From contig CAMIVR010000029.1 of the NCBI GenBank assembly GCA_946402065.1, positions 1 through 41,419 on the forward strand: a DNA stretch of 41,419 bases, in the 5' to 3' direction. The notes below the pieces were generated by a model. The model saw nothing but the letters and a program-made list of their open reading frames with translations, was not told the DNA's origin and did no database searches. This stretch comes from an uncultured Brevibacillus sp. GTDB lineage: Bacteria > Bacillota > Bacilli > Brevibacillales > Brevibacillaceae. Shown one piece after another: positions 26,667-34,617 of this stretch (within the stretch, counting starts at the first letter, position 1; each line of letters starts with the position of its first letter). The translations under genes were made by a program, and so were the position numbers.

Positions 26667-27443
26667 ATGTTTTCTTTGGAAGGGAAAGTAGCAGTTGTGA
26701 CAGGTGGAGGTTCCGGGATTGGGCTTGCAGTTGTGCAACGGTTTGCACAGGCGGGCGCGAAGGTCGTTATTGCTGACATGAAGGATCAGACGCAATTGGC
26801 CGACGATATCGGCGGCTTGTTCGTCCAAACCGACGTTTCCGTTGAAGAAGATGTGAAGTCATTGATGCAAAAGGCGGCGAGTGTTTACGGAAAGATCGAC
26901 ATTGTTATCAATAATGCAGGTATCATGACAAGCGAATTACCGATTCAAGAAGAACAGGCGGCAGACTTTACGAAAATGTTTAACGTCAATACTTTAGGTG
27001 TTTTTTTCGGCATGAAGCATTCGGTTGGCTATATGAAAGATGGCGGCGCGATAGTGAATACGGCATCGGCCGCAGGAATTACGGGTGTCGCCAATTACTC
27101 AGCCTATGCAGCATCCAAATGGGCGGTAGTCGGGATTACGAAAGTTGCTGCGATTGAATTCGGACCGCTTAATATACGGGTAAACTGCATTTGTCCTGCA
27201 TCAGTGAATACCCCGATGCTTGCTAGTCAACCCGGTGTAGAACTGGAGACATTGGTTAGTTCAACAGGAGCGCCATTAGGTCGAATCTCCCAACCGAAGG
27301 ATGTTGCGGCACTTGTCCATTTCCTCGTTGCGGAAGATTGCGACATGGTGACGGGGCAAGCAATTGCAATTGATGGTGGTGGCACCGCCGGATACAGCAT
27401 TGCAATTGGCGAAATTTTGGCTCAGTCCATCCAAAGCAAGTAA
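26667..27443 (+). CDS. Short-chain dehydrogenase/reductase
   Basis: 258 residues, GGAGGA eight bases before the ATG, 23 bases after the permease. Classical SDR: TGGGSGIG cofactor motif (12-19), an acidic residue after beta-2 (VIADMKD), which suggests NAD(H), NNAG (82-85), and the catalytic triad S134, Y147 and K151 in YSAYAASK. The substrate cannot be told from sequence; an alcohol, hydroxyacid or keto acid derived from the imported compound is plausible. The C-terminal end leads straight into the remnant of a GcvPB-like gene, so its present neighbour is not the ancestral one. Confidence 0.92.
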   Translation: MFSLEGKVAVVTGGGSGIGLAVVQRFAQAGAKVVIADMKDQTQLADDIGGLFVQTDVSVEEDVKSLMQKAASVYGKIDIVINNAGIMTSELPIQEEQAADFTKMFNVNTLGVFFGMKHSVGYMKDGGAIVNTASAAGITGVANYSAYAASKWAVVGITKVAAIEFGPLNIRVNCICPASVNTPMLASQPGVELETLVSSTGAPLGRISQPKDVAALVHFLVAEDCDMVTGQAIAIDGGGTAGYSIAIGEILAQSIQSK

Positions 27444-27514
27444 TCATAATCACCACCTATCGTAGGTACAAAAAGATTGCAGCAACCACGTCAGGGATGG
27501 GTGAAGAACCATGA
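27443..27514 (+). pseudogene. 3' remnant of a second GcvPB-like gene
   Basis: In frame, the bases from 27443 read IIITTYRRYKKIAATTSGMG then EEP and a TGA at 27512-27514. This matches the unusual C-terminal tail of the intact GcvPB-like protein (VVIATYRKYKKLADNVPHT), and the similarity holds at base level (ATC.CCACCTATCG.A.GTA.AAAAAG). The TGA overlaps the ATG of the following kinase gene as ATGA, so the lost gene was translationally coupled to it. Confidence 0.75.
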
Positions 27515-28623
27515 AAAAATTAGGTGTAATCATTAATCCGATCGCGGGCATAGGTGGCCGGGCAGGATTAAAAGGAAGCGATGGCATTGAAACGCTGCGA
27601 AAGGCTCGGGAAATGGGAAGCGAACCCTTGGCTCCCACAAGGGCAATCCAGGCGCTGCAAGTGATACATGCAATCAAGGATGAGATTGAGACGATCACGT
27701 ACCCAGGTGAAATGGGCCAAAGTGAACTGTGCGACGCCGGCTTTCAGCCCACCGTGATTGGCTTGATCAGGAAAGGGGAAACAACATCCAACGATACGAT
27801 CAAAGCGGCGCAGGATATGCTGCAGGCTGGGGTAGACCTGCTGCTGTTTGCTGGCGGGGATGGAACTGCGAGAAATATTTATTCCGCTGTCGGGAATCAG
27901 TTGCCCGTTCTGGGCATCCCAGCTGGCGTGAAAATCCATTCTTCTGTCTATGCGATCAACCCACGAAGCGCGGGGAAAGCGGCAGTGCTCTTTTTGCAGG
28001 ACCGCATTTCCCGACTTCGGGAAGCAGAAGTCATGGATATTGATGAGGCTGCATTTCGCCAAGGAAGGGTAAACGCCAAACTTTATGGTTACTTACAAGT
28101 CCCGCAAGCGGAAGACTACGTGCAAAATGTGAAATCAGGCGGCTATTGTGCTGCAGCGGACCTGAATGGGCTGGCTGCAGAAATTGTTGACAAGATGGAA
28201 CCCGATACGCTATATCTCATCGGGCCGGGTACAACGACACGCTCTATCATGGAATTGCTCAGCATACCCAATACCTTGTTGGGGATCGATGCGGTGATGA
28301 ACCGTCAATTGGTGGCAAGCGATGCAAATGAACGCCAATTGTGGGACCTGATCCAGGACAAAAAAGTAAAGATAGTCGTCACACCGATTGGCGGGCAAGG
28401 GCATTTATTTGGTCGTGGAAACCAGCAGTTGAGTCCTCGCATTATTCGGAAAGCAGGAAAAGAAAACATCCTGATCGTTGCGACCAAAGAAAAACTGCTG
28501 TTTCTTCCATCCTGCCACCTGTTGACTGATACGGGCGATCCTGATCTGGACGAGCATCTTACCGGATTTATGAAAACAGTTACGGGCTATGGAGAGCAAA
28601 CAATCTGTCGAGTCGTGATGTAG
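27511..28623 (+). CDS. ATP-NAD/AcoX kinase family protein
   Basis: 370 residues. The NAD-kinase-like signatures are GVIINPIAGIGGRAGLKGSDG at the N terminus and the LLFAGGDGTARNI block (GGDGT) near residue 113. A C-terminal part GTTTRSIMELL...TPIGGQGHLFGRGNQQLSP is typical of the AcoX-like branch, found in acetoin and related catabolic clusters, whose substrate is not established. It could phosphorylate NAD or a metabolite. The ATG overlaps the stop of the GcvPB-like remnant (ATGA). About 140 bases separate it from the next gene; nothing else is seen there. Confidence 0.85.
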   Translation: MKKLGVIINPIAGIGGRAGLKGSDGIETLRKAREMGSEPLAPTRAIQALQVIHAIKDEIETITYPGEMGQSELCDAGFQPTVIGLIRKGETTSNDTIKAAQDMLQAGVDLLLFAGGDGTARNIYSAVGNQLPVLGIPAGVKIHSSVYAINPRSAGKAAVLFLQDRISRLREAEVMDIDEAAFRQGRVNAKLYGYLQVPQAEDYVQNVKSGGYCAAADLNGLAAEIVDKMEPDTLYLIGPGTTTRSIMELLSIPNTLLGIDAVMNRQLVASDANERQLWDLIQDKKVKIVVTPIGGQGHLFGRGNQQLSPRIIRKAGKENILIVATKEKLLFLPSCHLLTDTGDPDLDEHLTGFMKTVTGYGEQTICRVVM

Positions 28624-28763
28624 GCCATCGGTCCATTCTCCAGTGCGGCAAAAGATCATGAAGACACATCTTGCTTTGCAAGGTATCACAAAACAGTATA
28701 AAAAGTAACAATCAGCGGTACTAACAGAAGAAGCAAAAATAAAATGGAAGAGGTGTTGCTAAC

Positions 28764-29870
28764 ATGTTGGACCCACGACTTACGAAATTGGCTGATGTAC
28801 TGGTAAACTACTCTGCAAATGTGCAAAAGGGCGAGCATGTGTTGATAGATGCAACGGGAATCGATACACCTTTGGTAAAAGAACTTGTGAAGGCTGTACA
28901 TAAAGCAGGTGGACACCCATTCGTAAACATGCGCGAAACCTCTGTACGTCGCCAGCTTTTATTAGAAGGGACGGAAGAACAGTTTAAGACCTGGGCTGAG
29001 ATTGATAAATATCTGATTGAAAAAATGCAAGCAAGTATCATTATCGAGGGTGGACAGAACATCAACGAGCTGTCAGATGTACCCAATGACAAAATGATGC
29101 TGTTTTCTTCACTATACAAACCCGTTATGGCGGAGGCTTTCAAATCAAAATGGGTCTTTCTCCGATATCCGAATCCTTCTATGGCACAGTTGGCTAATAT
29201 GAGTACAGAAGCGTTTGAAAATTTCTACTTTGATATTTGCACGATGGACTACGCCAAAATGGCAGCGGCGATGGAATCGCTGAAAAATTTGATGGACAAG
29301 ACAGATCGCGTAAAAATCACAGGTCCTGGTACAGAGCTTACTTTCTCAATCAAAGGGATCCCTGCGATACCGTGTGCCGGTGTAAACAATCTCCCGGACG
29401 GAGAAGTGTTTACCGCTCCGGTTCGTGATTCTGTGAACGGTGTTATCACGTTTAACACACCATCGCCTTATCATGGATTTACGTTCGAAAACGTTCGACT
29501 GGAGTTTAAAGACGGGAAGATCATCAATGCGACAGCAAACGATACCGAGCGGATCAACAAAATTTTTGATACGGATGAAGGTGCCCGTTATGTAGGGGAG
29601 TTTGCAATCGGGGTGAATCCTGTAATTAGGGAACCTATGCAAGACATTCTGTTCGACGAGAAAATCGATGGCAGTTTCCATTTCACACCGGGTCGATGCT
29701 ATGAAACAGCCGCAAATGGGAACGAGTCTGCCATTCACTGGGACATCGTGATGATCCAACGTTCAGAGTACGGCGGTGGAGAAATTTGGTTCGACGATCA
29801 ACTGATTCGCAAGGACGGACGTTTCGTCATGCCAGAATTGGAAAAACTTAACCCGGAAAATCTGAAGTAG
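28764..29870 (+). CDS. M29-family metallopeptidase-like protein
   Basis: 368 residues, AAGAGGTG before the ATG. Related to thermophilic aminopeptidases AmpS/AmpT (family M29). The metal-ligand blocks are intact: DGEVFTAPV (E), RYVGEFAIG (E), SFHFTPGRCY (H) and SAIHWDIVM (H and D). Typical M29 enzymes are dimeric, cytoplasmic, metal-dependent aminopeptidases. The superfamily also contains the dihydroxypyridine dioxygenase NicX, which reuses the H-x-D pair, so a non-peptidase function in this catabolic-looking cluster cannot be excluded. The full ligand set favours hydrolysis, perhaps of a peptide- or amide-linked substrate. Confidence 0.85.
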   Translation: MLDPRLTKLADVLVNYSANVQKGEHVLIDATGIDTPLVKELVKAVHKAGGHPFVNMRETSVRRQLLLEGTEEQFKTWAEIDKYLIEKMQASIIIEGGQNINELSDVPNDKMMLFSSLYKPVMAEAFKSKWVFLRYPNPSMAQLANMSTEAFENFYFDICTMDYAKMAAAMESLKNLMDKTDRVKITGPGTELTFSIKGIPAIPCAGVNNLPDGEVFTAPVRDSVNGVITFNTPSPYHGFTFENVRLEFKDGKIINATANDTERINKIFDTDEGARYVGEFAIGVNPVIREPMQDILFDEKIDGSFHFTPGRCYETAANGNESAIHWDIVMIQRSEYGGGEIWFDDQLIRKDGRFVMPELEKLNPENLK

Positions 29871-29872
29871 TT

Positions 29873-29998
29873 CAACGACGTGAATTCGACATTGAGGAAA
29901 TCGATATTGTCATGAACAATGCCGGGATCATTATGCCTGAACAATTGCTTGGCAATGCGGAAGCCACAGACTATGAGAGACTCTATCAACTAATCCCG
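29873..29998 (+). pseudogene. Internal remnant of another SDR gene
   Basis: The frame reads FDIEEIDIVMNNAGIIMPEQ and continues LLGNAEATDYERLYQ, which matches the NNAG region of the intact SDR (KIDIVINNAGIMTSELPIQ.... DFTKMFN). Both the cofactor-binding start and the catalytic half are missing. It lies between the M29 gene and the second permease. Confidence 0.65.
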
Positions 29999-30041
29999 TT
30001 AGACGATTCGAATTTGAAGAAGGATGGAGGATTGATTTTGA

Positions 30042-31403
30042 TTGGCACAACCGGCTACCTTGAAACGATCGCTTTCGCTTTTCCACGTTACTTTCTTCGG
30101 CCTTGCGTGCATGGCTCCGCTAGCGGTCTTTACCACCTACGGGATTGCCACACAGACGTCCCGAGGAATGCTGCCAGCCGCTTATATTTTTGCTTTACTT
30201 GCGATGCTTTTTACCGCTTATAGCTACGGCAGAATGGTAAGGGCGTATCCGATTTCCGGTTCAGCTTATACGTATACACAAAAATCAATCAATCCCCATC
30301 TCGGATTCATGGTGGGATGGGCTATGTTGATGGACTATTTGTTTGGGCCAATGATTAATTACTTGGTGGGAAGTCTCTATTTGTCGCTTTACTTTCCAAA
30401 CGTACCGTTTTCAGTAGGGGTGATTGGACTTATTGTTCTTACCACGCTGATCAATGTGTTTGGGATCAAGCTGGCGACAATGTTCAATACCGTATTCGTC
30501 ATTTATCAATTTTTAGTATTGATTGTTTTCGTTGCATTATCGATCAAAGGGATAATGGATGGCATGGGAACAGGTACGTTGCTCTCGGCAAAGCCATTTT
30601 TTAATCCTGATGTTCCACTAACCTCGATCATGGCAGGGGCCTCGTTACTGTGTTTATCCTTTCTCGGATTTGATGCCGTGTCGACCTTGTCAGAGGAAAC
30701 AAAAAACGCAAACTACGTTATTCCAAAAGCAATCATGCTTGTTACCTTGATCGGTGGGGCCATCTTCATTTTCGTTTCCTATATCGGACATATGATTTAT
30801 CCGGATTATGGATCATTCAAAAACCCGGATACCGCTGCCTATGAAATCATTAAATTTACCGGTGGTAATCTGTTAATTTCGATATTCGCGCCTGCTTCGC
30901 TCGTCGGCTGTCTGGCCTCCGGGCTCGCCTCACACAGTAGTGTCACCCGTCTTTTATACGCCATGGGACGTGACTCGATACTGCCGAAAAAGCTGTTTGG
31001 TTATATTCATCCCCGTTTTAAGACACCTGTTTTCAATGTCGTACTGGTCGGTTTCCTCTCGCTATCGGCGCTGTTCGTTGATCTGGTAACCGCTACTTCC
31101 TTTATCAATTTCGGGGCGCTTGTTGCCTGTACGTTTGTGAACCTATCCGTTATTGCCCATTACTTCGTCCGCAATCGCAGACGTTCTCCGAAAGAGATGC
31201 TCCTGTATCTGATTCTACCTTTGATTGGTGCGGGTTTTACGATTTGGCTCTGGACAAGTCTGGACATTCACTCCTTGATGCTTGGGGGAATCTGGGCTGC
31301 CTGCGGGCTCATTTACCTGGCATATTTGACAAAAATGTTTACCAAACGACCGCCTGAATTTACCTTCGATGAGGTTGAGAGGGACGAACAGATTGAGGCA
31401 TAA
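30042..31403 (+). CDS. APC-superfamily amino acid permease (copy 2)
   Basis: 453 residues from a TTG start; the codon before it is an in-frame stop and GGAGG lies eleven bases upstream, so no longer start is possible. About twelve membrane segments. It matches copy 1 at 25258 along its length: FFGLACMAPLAVFTTYGIAT, QTSRGMLPAAYIFALLAMLF, SFLGFDAVSTLSEET, LLYAMGRDSILPKKLFGY. The differences are spread out, indicating an old duplication or acquisition of a related cassette, not a recent copy. It may transport the substrate or product of the GcvP-like pathway. Confidence 0.9.
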   Translation: MAQPATLKRSLSLFHVTFFGLACMAPLAVFTTYGIATQTSRGMLPAAYIFALLAMLFTAYSYGRMVRAYPISGSAYTYTQKSINPHLGFMVGWAMLMDYLFGPMINYLVGSLYLSLYFPNVPFSVGVIGLIVLTTLINVFGIKLATMFNTVFVIYQFLVLIVFVALSIKGIMDGMGTGTLLSAKPFFNPDVPLTSIMAGASLLCLSFLGFDAVSTLSEETKNANYVIPKAIMLVTLIGGAIFIFVSYIGHMIYPDYGSFKNPDTAAYEIIKFTGGNLLISIFAPASLVGCLASGLASHSSVTRLLYAMGRDSILPKKLFGYIHPRFKTPVFNVVLVGFLSLSALFVDLVTATSFINFGALVACTFVNLSVIAHYFVRNRRRSPKEMLLYLILPLIGAGFTIWLWTSLDIHSLMLGGIWAACGLIYLAYLTKMFTKRPPEFTFDEVERDEQIEA

Positions 31404-31535
31404 TCACGTTTGCGAACCAAAAGAAGAAAGGAATAATACCACAATCGCCGGGTTGAATGATAAGGGTTCGGCGCACACAAAGATGAATATGAGAATTTGT
31501 ATTTGCAACTTCCTAATAGTTAAGGTGTGTTAATC

Positions 31536-32225
31536 TTAATGGAATTTTATTGAGAATAGTAAATACAAATTCCATGCTGTTATTATAACGATGACTATTA
31601 GCAATATAAATGCTACACTTACATTTTCTTTGTTCTGTTTTTTAGCAACTGAATAAAAGTATAATGAAATCCAAAGTAAACCTAGTTGTATTGCCACGCT
31701 AATTAAAAAAAGCAATTCTACCCACCACCATTGTTTCTGAAGAATTTTACCTATATTGGTAGAAAATTAGATTCGATCCATATAATAGACAACATCCTCA
31801 TGTGCAGAATAGCAATTCCAAAGCTGATTAGCTATAGCAAGTGTAGCTCCAGCACCTACTGCAAGAGCAATGATTGTACTTGCTCCAAGTGTAGCGGGTG
31901 CAGCAGCAGCAACAGCAGCAGCAACAGCAGCAGCAACAGCAGCAGTAAATGCGGTTCCAGCCACAGTATAATAGGCTGCTTCGGCACTAATTAGTGCCTT
32001 TTCGGCAGTTCGATAATCGTTAAGGACACTTTGGTTAGAGCTCGTTTCCTAAACATTTCTGTTGTGATTTCCATCATAACAATTCCAAAACTTTTTAGTT
32101 TCACTAGGATTTATGAAGTAATATTTGTAAATAGTATACTCTGAATCCCACCAACCAGAGTACTCACTTTTCTTTTCAAAAACAGTGTAATGGTCGACGG
32201 ATTGATCCCCCTTTGCTTCCGGAAT
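31536..32225 (-). pseudogene. One hydrophobic reading frame interrupted by two stops
   Basis: On the minus strand a single frame runs from about 32225 to 31536 with a TAG at 32049-32051 and a TAA at 31767-31769. Segment 1 is aromatic-rich (SGWWDSEYTIYKYYFINPSE). Segment 2 is an alanine-rich glycine-zipper-like membrane stretch (ATLGASTIIALAVGAGATLA) preceded by AEKALISAEAAYY. Segment 3 has two membrane helices (ELLFLISVAIQLGLLWISLY and VAFILLIVIVIITAW). None has a good ATG; segment 3 could start at a TTG (31715) behind GGTGGTGGG. It may be a decayed membrane-protein or bacteriocin-like gene, or a set of small proteins. Function unknown. Confidence 0.4.
31900..31945. repeat. GCA-type microsatellite (12-bp unit GCAGCAGCAACA)
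   Basis: Nearly perfect tandem GCA/ACA triplets in three and a half 12-base units. On the minus strand it encodes the AAAVAAAVAAAA tract of the interrupted frame. Such tracts are prone to slippage in multiples of three or twelve. Confidence 0.85.
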
Positions 32226-32273
32226 GGAGCAAACGCTGTATTAAGCTCACCAAAACACCGAAGTGATCGGGTC

Positions 32274-32307
32274 AGCCTGTTGAAAAACTTCAACAGGCTG
32301 TTTTTTT
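32274..32307 (+). terminator. Strong plus-strand terminator
   Basis: AGCCTGTTGAA (32274-32284) and TTCAACAGGCT (32289-32299) form a perfect 11-bp stem with a four-base loop, followed by seven T. No intact plus-strand gene precedes it; it probably belonged to a lost gene or insertion sequence. Confidence 0.85.
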
Positions 32308-32370
32308 GCAACCTCGCGCAAAGTCATTCGTATTACAGAGAGACAACCACATATCCGTACGTTCTGGAGG

Positions 32371-32432
32371 AGCCTGTCACCAAGGCCCTGCTATGTCTTT
32401 TGTAGCAGCCGTGGTTTGACAGGCTTCTTTTT
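32371..32432 (+). terminator. Long hairpin with T run ahead of the antiporter gene
   Basis: Outer arms AGCCTGTCA (32371-32379) and TGACAGGCT (32417-32425) enclose inner arms CTGCTA and TAGCAG; TCTTTTT follows. It is only about 60 bases before the antiporter start, so it could be a leader attenuator as well as a plain terminator. It fits no riboswitch class that I recognise. Confidence 0.6.
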
Positions 32433-32488
32433 GCATGCTTTTCCAGCACGTACACAAAATAGTTATCACAAAGGAGCGGGAAACCAAC

Positions 32489-33640
32489 ATGCTTATTTTC
32501 CAATTGGCCATTATCCTACTGGCTTCAAAAATCGCGGGTGACATCAGCGTCAAGCTCGGCCAGCCGTCCGTTTTGGGCAAGCTCTTGATCGGGATCGTTT
32601 TGGGCCCGACCGTTTTGGGAGTCGTCACACACACAGAAATCCTTGAAGAAATCAGTCAAATCGGGGTGATTCTGCTGATGTTTCTGGCAGGTCTGGAGAC
32701 GGACAGCAAGGAGTTCGCCCGGACCGGGAAGGCCTCTGCCTGCGTGGGCGTTCTGGGCATCATCGTCCCGCTCGCTGTCAGCTACCTGACGGGAACGTTC
32801 GTCGGTCTCGCCCCGATGGAATCCGTATTTCTCGGACTGCTGCTCTCCGCGACAAGCGTCAGCATCTCGGTACAGGCGCTGAAGGAGATGGGCAAGCTAC
32901 AATCGCGCGAAGGGACGACGATTCTCGGAGCTGCCGTCATCGACGATATTCTCGTGATCATTGCGCTGGCCTTCGTGATGAGCTTTGCTGGTGGAGAGGT
33001 CCATATAGGCACCGTCATTCTGAAAAAATTCATTTTCTTTGCCGTTGCCATCGTGCTTGCCTGGAGGGTGGTTCCCTGGGTCTTGCGGCGATTTGCGCCT
33101 TTGCGCGTTAGTGAGGCTGTGGTTTCGGCAGGGCTGATCATCTGCTTCCTGTTTGCGTATATGGCAGAACTCTCCGGAATCGCCGCCATGATCGGGGCGT
33201 ACATTGCTGGCGTAGCGATCAGTCTCACGCAGTACAAGCATGAGGTGACGGAAAAAGCAGAGACGATCAGCTACTCGATTTTCGTTCCCGTGTTCTTCAC
33301 TTCCATCGGCGTAACGGCAGGGTTTCAGGGAATCGGACAAAATAGTTGGCTCATCGTTGCTTTGAGTGTCATCGCGATCTTGACGAAGCTGATTGGCTCC
33401 GCGCTTGGCGCAAGAATGGCCGGTTTTGCCTGGGGCAACTCGCTCGGTATCGGTGCAGCGATGGTGTCCAGAGGGGAAGTCGCCCTGATCATTGCGTCCA
33501 TGGGCCTGGAGGCAGGCTTGCTTGGCAGCAATATGTTTGCCGTAATTGTCGTCGTCGTTTTGGTTACGACCATCGTCACGCCGCCGATGATGAAGCTGTT
33601 CTTCAGACAGGGCCATAAGGGACAGCAGCAGGCGGCCTGA
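32489..33640 (+). CDS. Monovalent cation/proton antiporter, CPA2 family
   Basis: 383 residues from the ATG at 32489 (AAGGAGC upstream); an earlier start adds a polar stretch with no ribosome site. About twelve to thirteen membrane helices. CPA2 features: SVLGKLLIGIVLGPTVLGVV, LMFLAGLETD, SATSVSISVQAL, the ion-binding pair in GAAVIDDILVIIAL, GAYIAGVAIS, and PVFFTSIGV. Exchanges Na+ or K+ for protons across the membrane. No TrkA-N or KTN regulatory domain is fused, unlike KefB/KefC. Its leader holds a long hairpin that may control it. Base composition returns to the GC-rich background here. Confidence 0.92.
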   Translation: MLIFQLAIILLASKIAGDISVKLGQPSVLGKLLIGIVLGPTVLGVVTHTEILEEISQIGVILLMFLAGLETDSKEFARTGKASACVGVLGIIVPLAVSYLTGTFVGLAPMESVFLGLLLSATSVSISVQALKEMGKLQSREGTTILGAAVIDDILVIIALAFVMSFAGGEVHIGTVILKKFIFFAVAIVLAWRVVPWVLRRFAPLRVSEAVVSAGLIICFLFAYMAELSGIAAMIGAYIAGVAISLTQYKHEVTEKAETISYSIFVPVFFTSIGVTAGFQGIGQNSWLIVALSVIAILTKLIGSALGARMAGFAWGNSLGIGAAMVSRGEVALIIASMGLEAGLLGSNMFAVIVVVVLVTTIVTPPMMKLFFRQGHKGQQQAA

Positions 33641-33789
33641 GCGGTCATGCTGCCGCGTTTATCGTTCGAAGCGGTAAAACTCAACCAGCTCTTAACAAAT
33701 CAAGGGTTGTGAATGTGTACGTGCTAAACGTAGAATGGGAAGAGTGCAGATAAATAAGCGAGAAAAATTTAGCAAGTGGAGGGCAAAGC

Positions 33790-34599
33790 ATGCGCTATCA
33801 ATTGGTTGCGATCGATATAGATGGGACACTGCTTACAGACGATAACACGATTACGGCAAGAAATCGCCACGCGATCCTTGAAGCTGTATCAGCCGGGACG
33901 CAGATCGTGCTCTGTTCCGGGCGTGCTCCGGAAAGTCTCCTGCCGCTTCTGCAAGAGCTGGGCATTGAGGGATACTTTATCTGTCACAACGGCTCCGTCA
34001 TCGTCCACTCCGGAACGAACGAAATCTTGTACGAAGTAGGGTTTCGTCCGAGTACGGTAGAGGGCATCGTTAGGTATTGCCGCGTCGAAGGGATTCATAC
34101 CGATTTTTGCACGGCGCTTGAGATGTATACGGAAAGTCTCGAGCGGGCTGATGTGCGGGAGATGTATTTCAAATACTTGGCGCGGCCAACGCTTGTACCG
34201 GATGTGTTGAGCTTTGGGCAAACGTTGGTCAAGTTCACGTTGTTCGGTACGGAAGTGCAGCTAGACAAAGCATTTGAGCAGCTCTTGCAGATGAATCCGC
34301 CGGTTCAGACGCTGCGGAGCGGTCCTACGTATATTGACCTGATCGACCGATCTGTCTCCAAAGGGGTCGCATTGGCTCATTTGGCCAAGCATTTGAACAT
34401 TTCGATTGCGGAGACGATCGCGATCGGCAATTACTTCAACGACGTGGCAATGATCAAGACGGCTGGCGTTGGCGTAGCAGTCGGCAACTCGCCGGATGCG
34501 GTCAAGCAGCAAGCAGATCTGGTGGTCGCCAGCAATAACGACAGCGGGGTGGCGGTAGCGCTGGAACGGCTTGTTCTCCGAAGCGGACAGCTTTTATAG
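33790..34599 (+). CDS. Cof-type HAD-superfamily phosphatase
   Basis: 269 residues; GGAGGG upstream of the ATG. HAD motif I is AIDIDGTLLT with the nucleophilic aspartate, motif II is VLCSGRAP, a lysine is in VSKGVAL, and motif IV is IGNYFNDVAM. The first acidic residue of the usual GDxxND motif is an asparagine here (GNYFND), while the final ND is kept; this occurs in part of the family. The C2 cap domain lies at about 80-190. It should hydrolyse a sugar phosphate, nucleotide or flavin phosphate; the substrate is not predictable. Monocistronic, ended by a strong hairpin shared with mgtE. Confidence 0.9.
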   Translation: MRYQLVAIDIDGTLLTDDNTITARNRHAILEAVSAGTQIVLCSGRAPESLLPLLQELGIEGYFICHNGSVIVHSGTNEILYEVGFRPSTVEGIVRYCRVEGIHTDFCTALEMYTESLERADVREMYFKYLARPTLVPDVLSFGQTLVKFTLFGTEVQLDKAFEQLLQMNPPVQTLRSGPTYIDLIDRSVSKGVALAHLAKHLNISIAETIAIGNYFNDVAMIKTAGVGVAVGNSPDAVKQQADLVVASNNDSGVAVALERLVLRSGQLL

Positions 34600-34617
34600 T
34601 GGGTATGGCAGAATGAC

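Noticed and set aside
31900..31945. Short tandem repeats as a CRISPR array
   Set aside because: The units are 12-base triplet repeats without spacers, and no cas genes are near.
31731..31994. Serine/cysteine-rich 87-codon plus-strand frame
   Set aside because: It is the other-strand reading of the GCA microsatellite and lacks a ribosome site.
32195..32256. Plus-strand tail reading PEWSKRCIKLTKTPK then stop, just before the 32274 terminator
   Set aside because: It could be the last residues of a lost transposase or other gene, but it is too short to assign.
32111..32311. 66-codon minus-strand frame spanning the terminator stem
   Set aside because: It runs through a perfect terminator hairpin and shows no recognisable domain; another minus-strand frame through the same bases looks more protein-like.
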